From: Acidobacteriota bacterium
Lineage (GTDB): Bacteria; Acidobacteriota; UBA6911; RPQK01; JADFOI01
Assembly (NCBI GenBank): GCA_030624355.1
Contig: JAUXKG010000183.1
Location: 1 to 5,739, forward strand
Direction of reading: 5' to 3'
Length of the DNA: 5,739 nucleotides
Position 1 is the first letter of the stretch. Each line of letters starts with the position of its first letter. The position numbers and the translations under genes are program-made. The notes below the pieces were generated by a model that was not told the origin of the DNA, did no database searches, and worked only from the letters and a program-made list of their open reading frames with translations. This document shows, in pieces, positions 5,738-5,739 of the stretch.

Positions 5738-5739
5738 TA

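Overview
The window reads as a moderately GC-rich bacterial chromosome segment with ordinary housekeeping genes separated by repeat-rich gaps. Nothing in it is diagnostic of a phylum. An exported thioredoxin-like protein, a Pcm with a secretion or lipoprotein leader, a large exported TPR protein and a quinone-type dihydroorotate dehydrogenase suggest a respiring, diderm-like organism. Acidobacteriota or a similar environmental lineage would fit, but this is inference only.

Layout. Positions 1-203 (minus) hold the first 67 codons of pyrD, which runs off the left edge. A 125-bp divergent spacer (204-328) carries a strong extended -10 for pyrD, a nine-pair interrupted inverted repeat and a promoter-like sequence for the rightward gene. 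Positions 329-1213 (plus) encode an exported TlpA/ResA-like thioredoxin with a CPPC active site and an unfamiliar N-terminal domain. After 58 bp comes an APC-superfamily permease (1272-2576, plus), probably co-transcribed. Facing it, with an 18-bp gap, is pcm (2595-3326, minus), a protein-L-isoaspartate methyltransferase with a hydrophobic, Cys-containing leader. Positions 3327-3776 have no gene. They hold three short tandem-repeat families and a dispersed REP-like element. Positions 3777-5603 (plus) encode an exported protein built almost wholly of about 17 TPR units. From 5604 to the end is a second, larger copy of the REP-like element, containing a 27-bp module that matches the first element 26/27 in inverted orientation.

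The genes do not form a recognisable pathway. The thioredoxin and Pcm both act on protein quality (disulfides and damaged Asp/Asn) and both appear exported; the permease would move amino acids or amines. The clearest unexplained signals are: (i) TAnnnT boxes 6-7 nt upstream of three start codons that lack a well-placed Shine-Dalgarno, suggesting leaderless transcripts; (ii) near-identical inverted repeats bracketing the TPR gene; (iii) the stacked short repeats upstream of pcm; and (iv) the helix-turn-helix-like N-terminal domain on the thioredoxin. No clearly new multi-gene system is visible.
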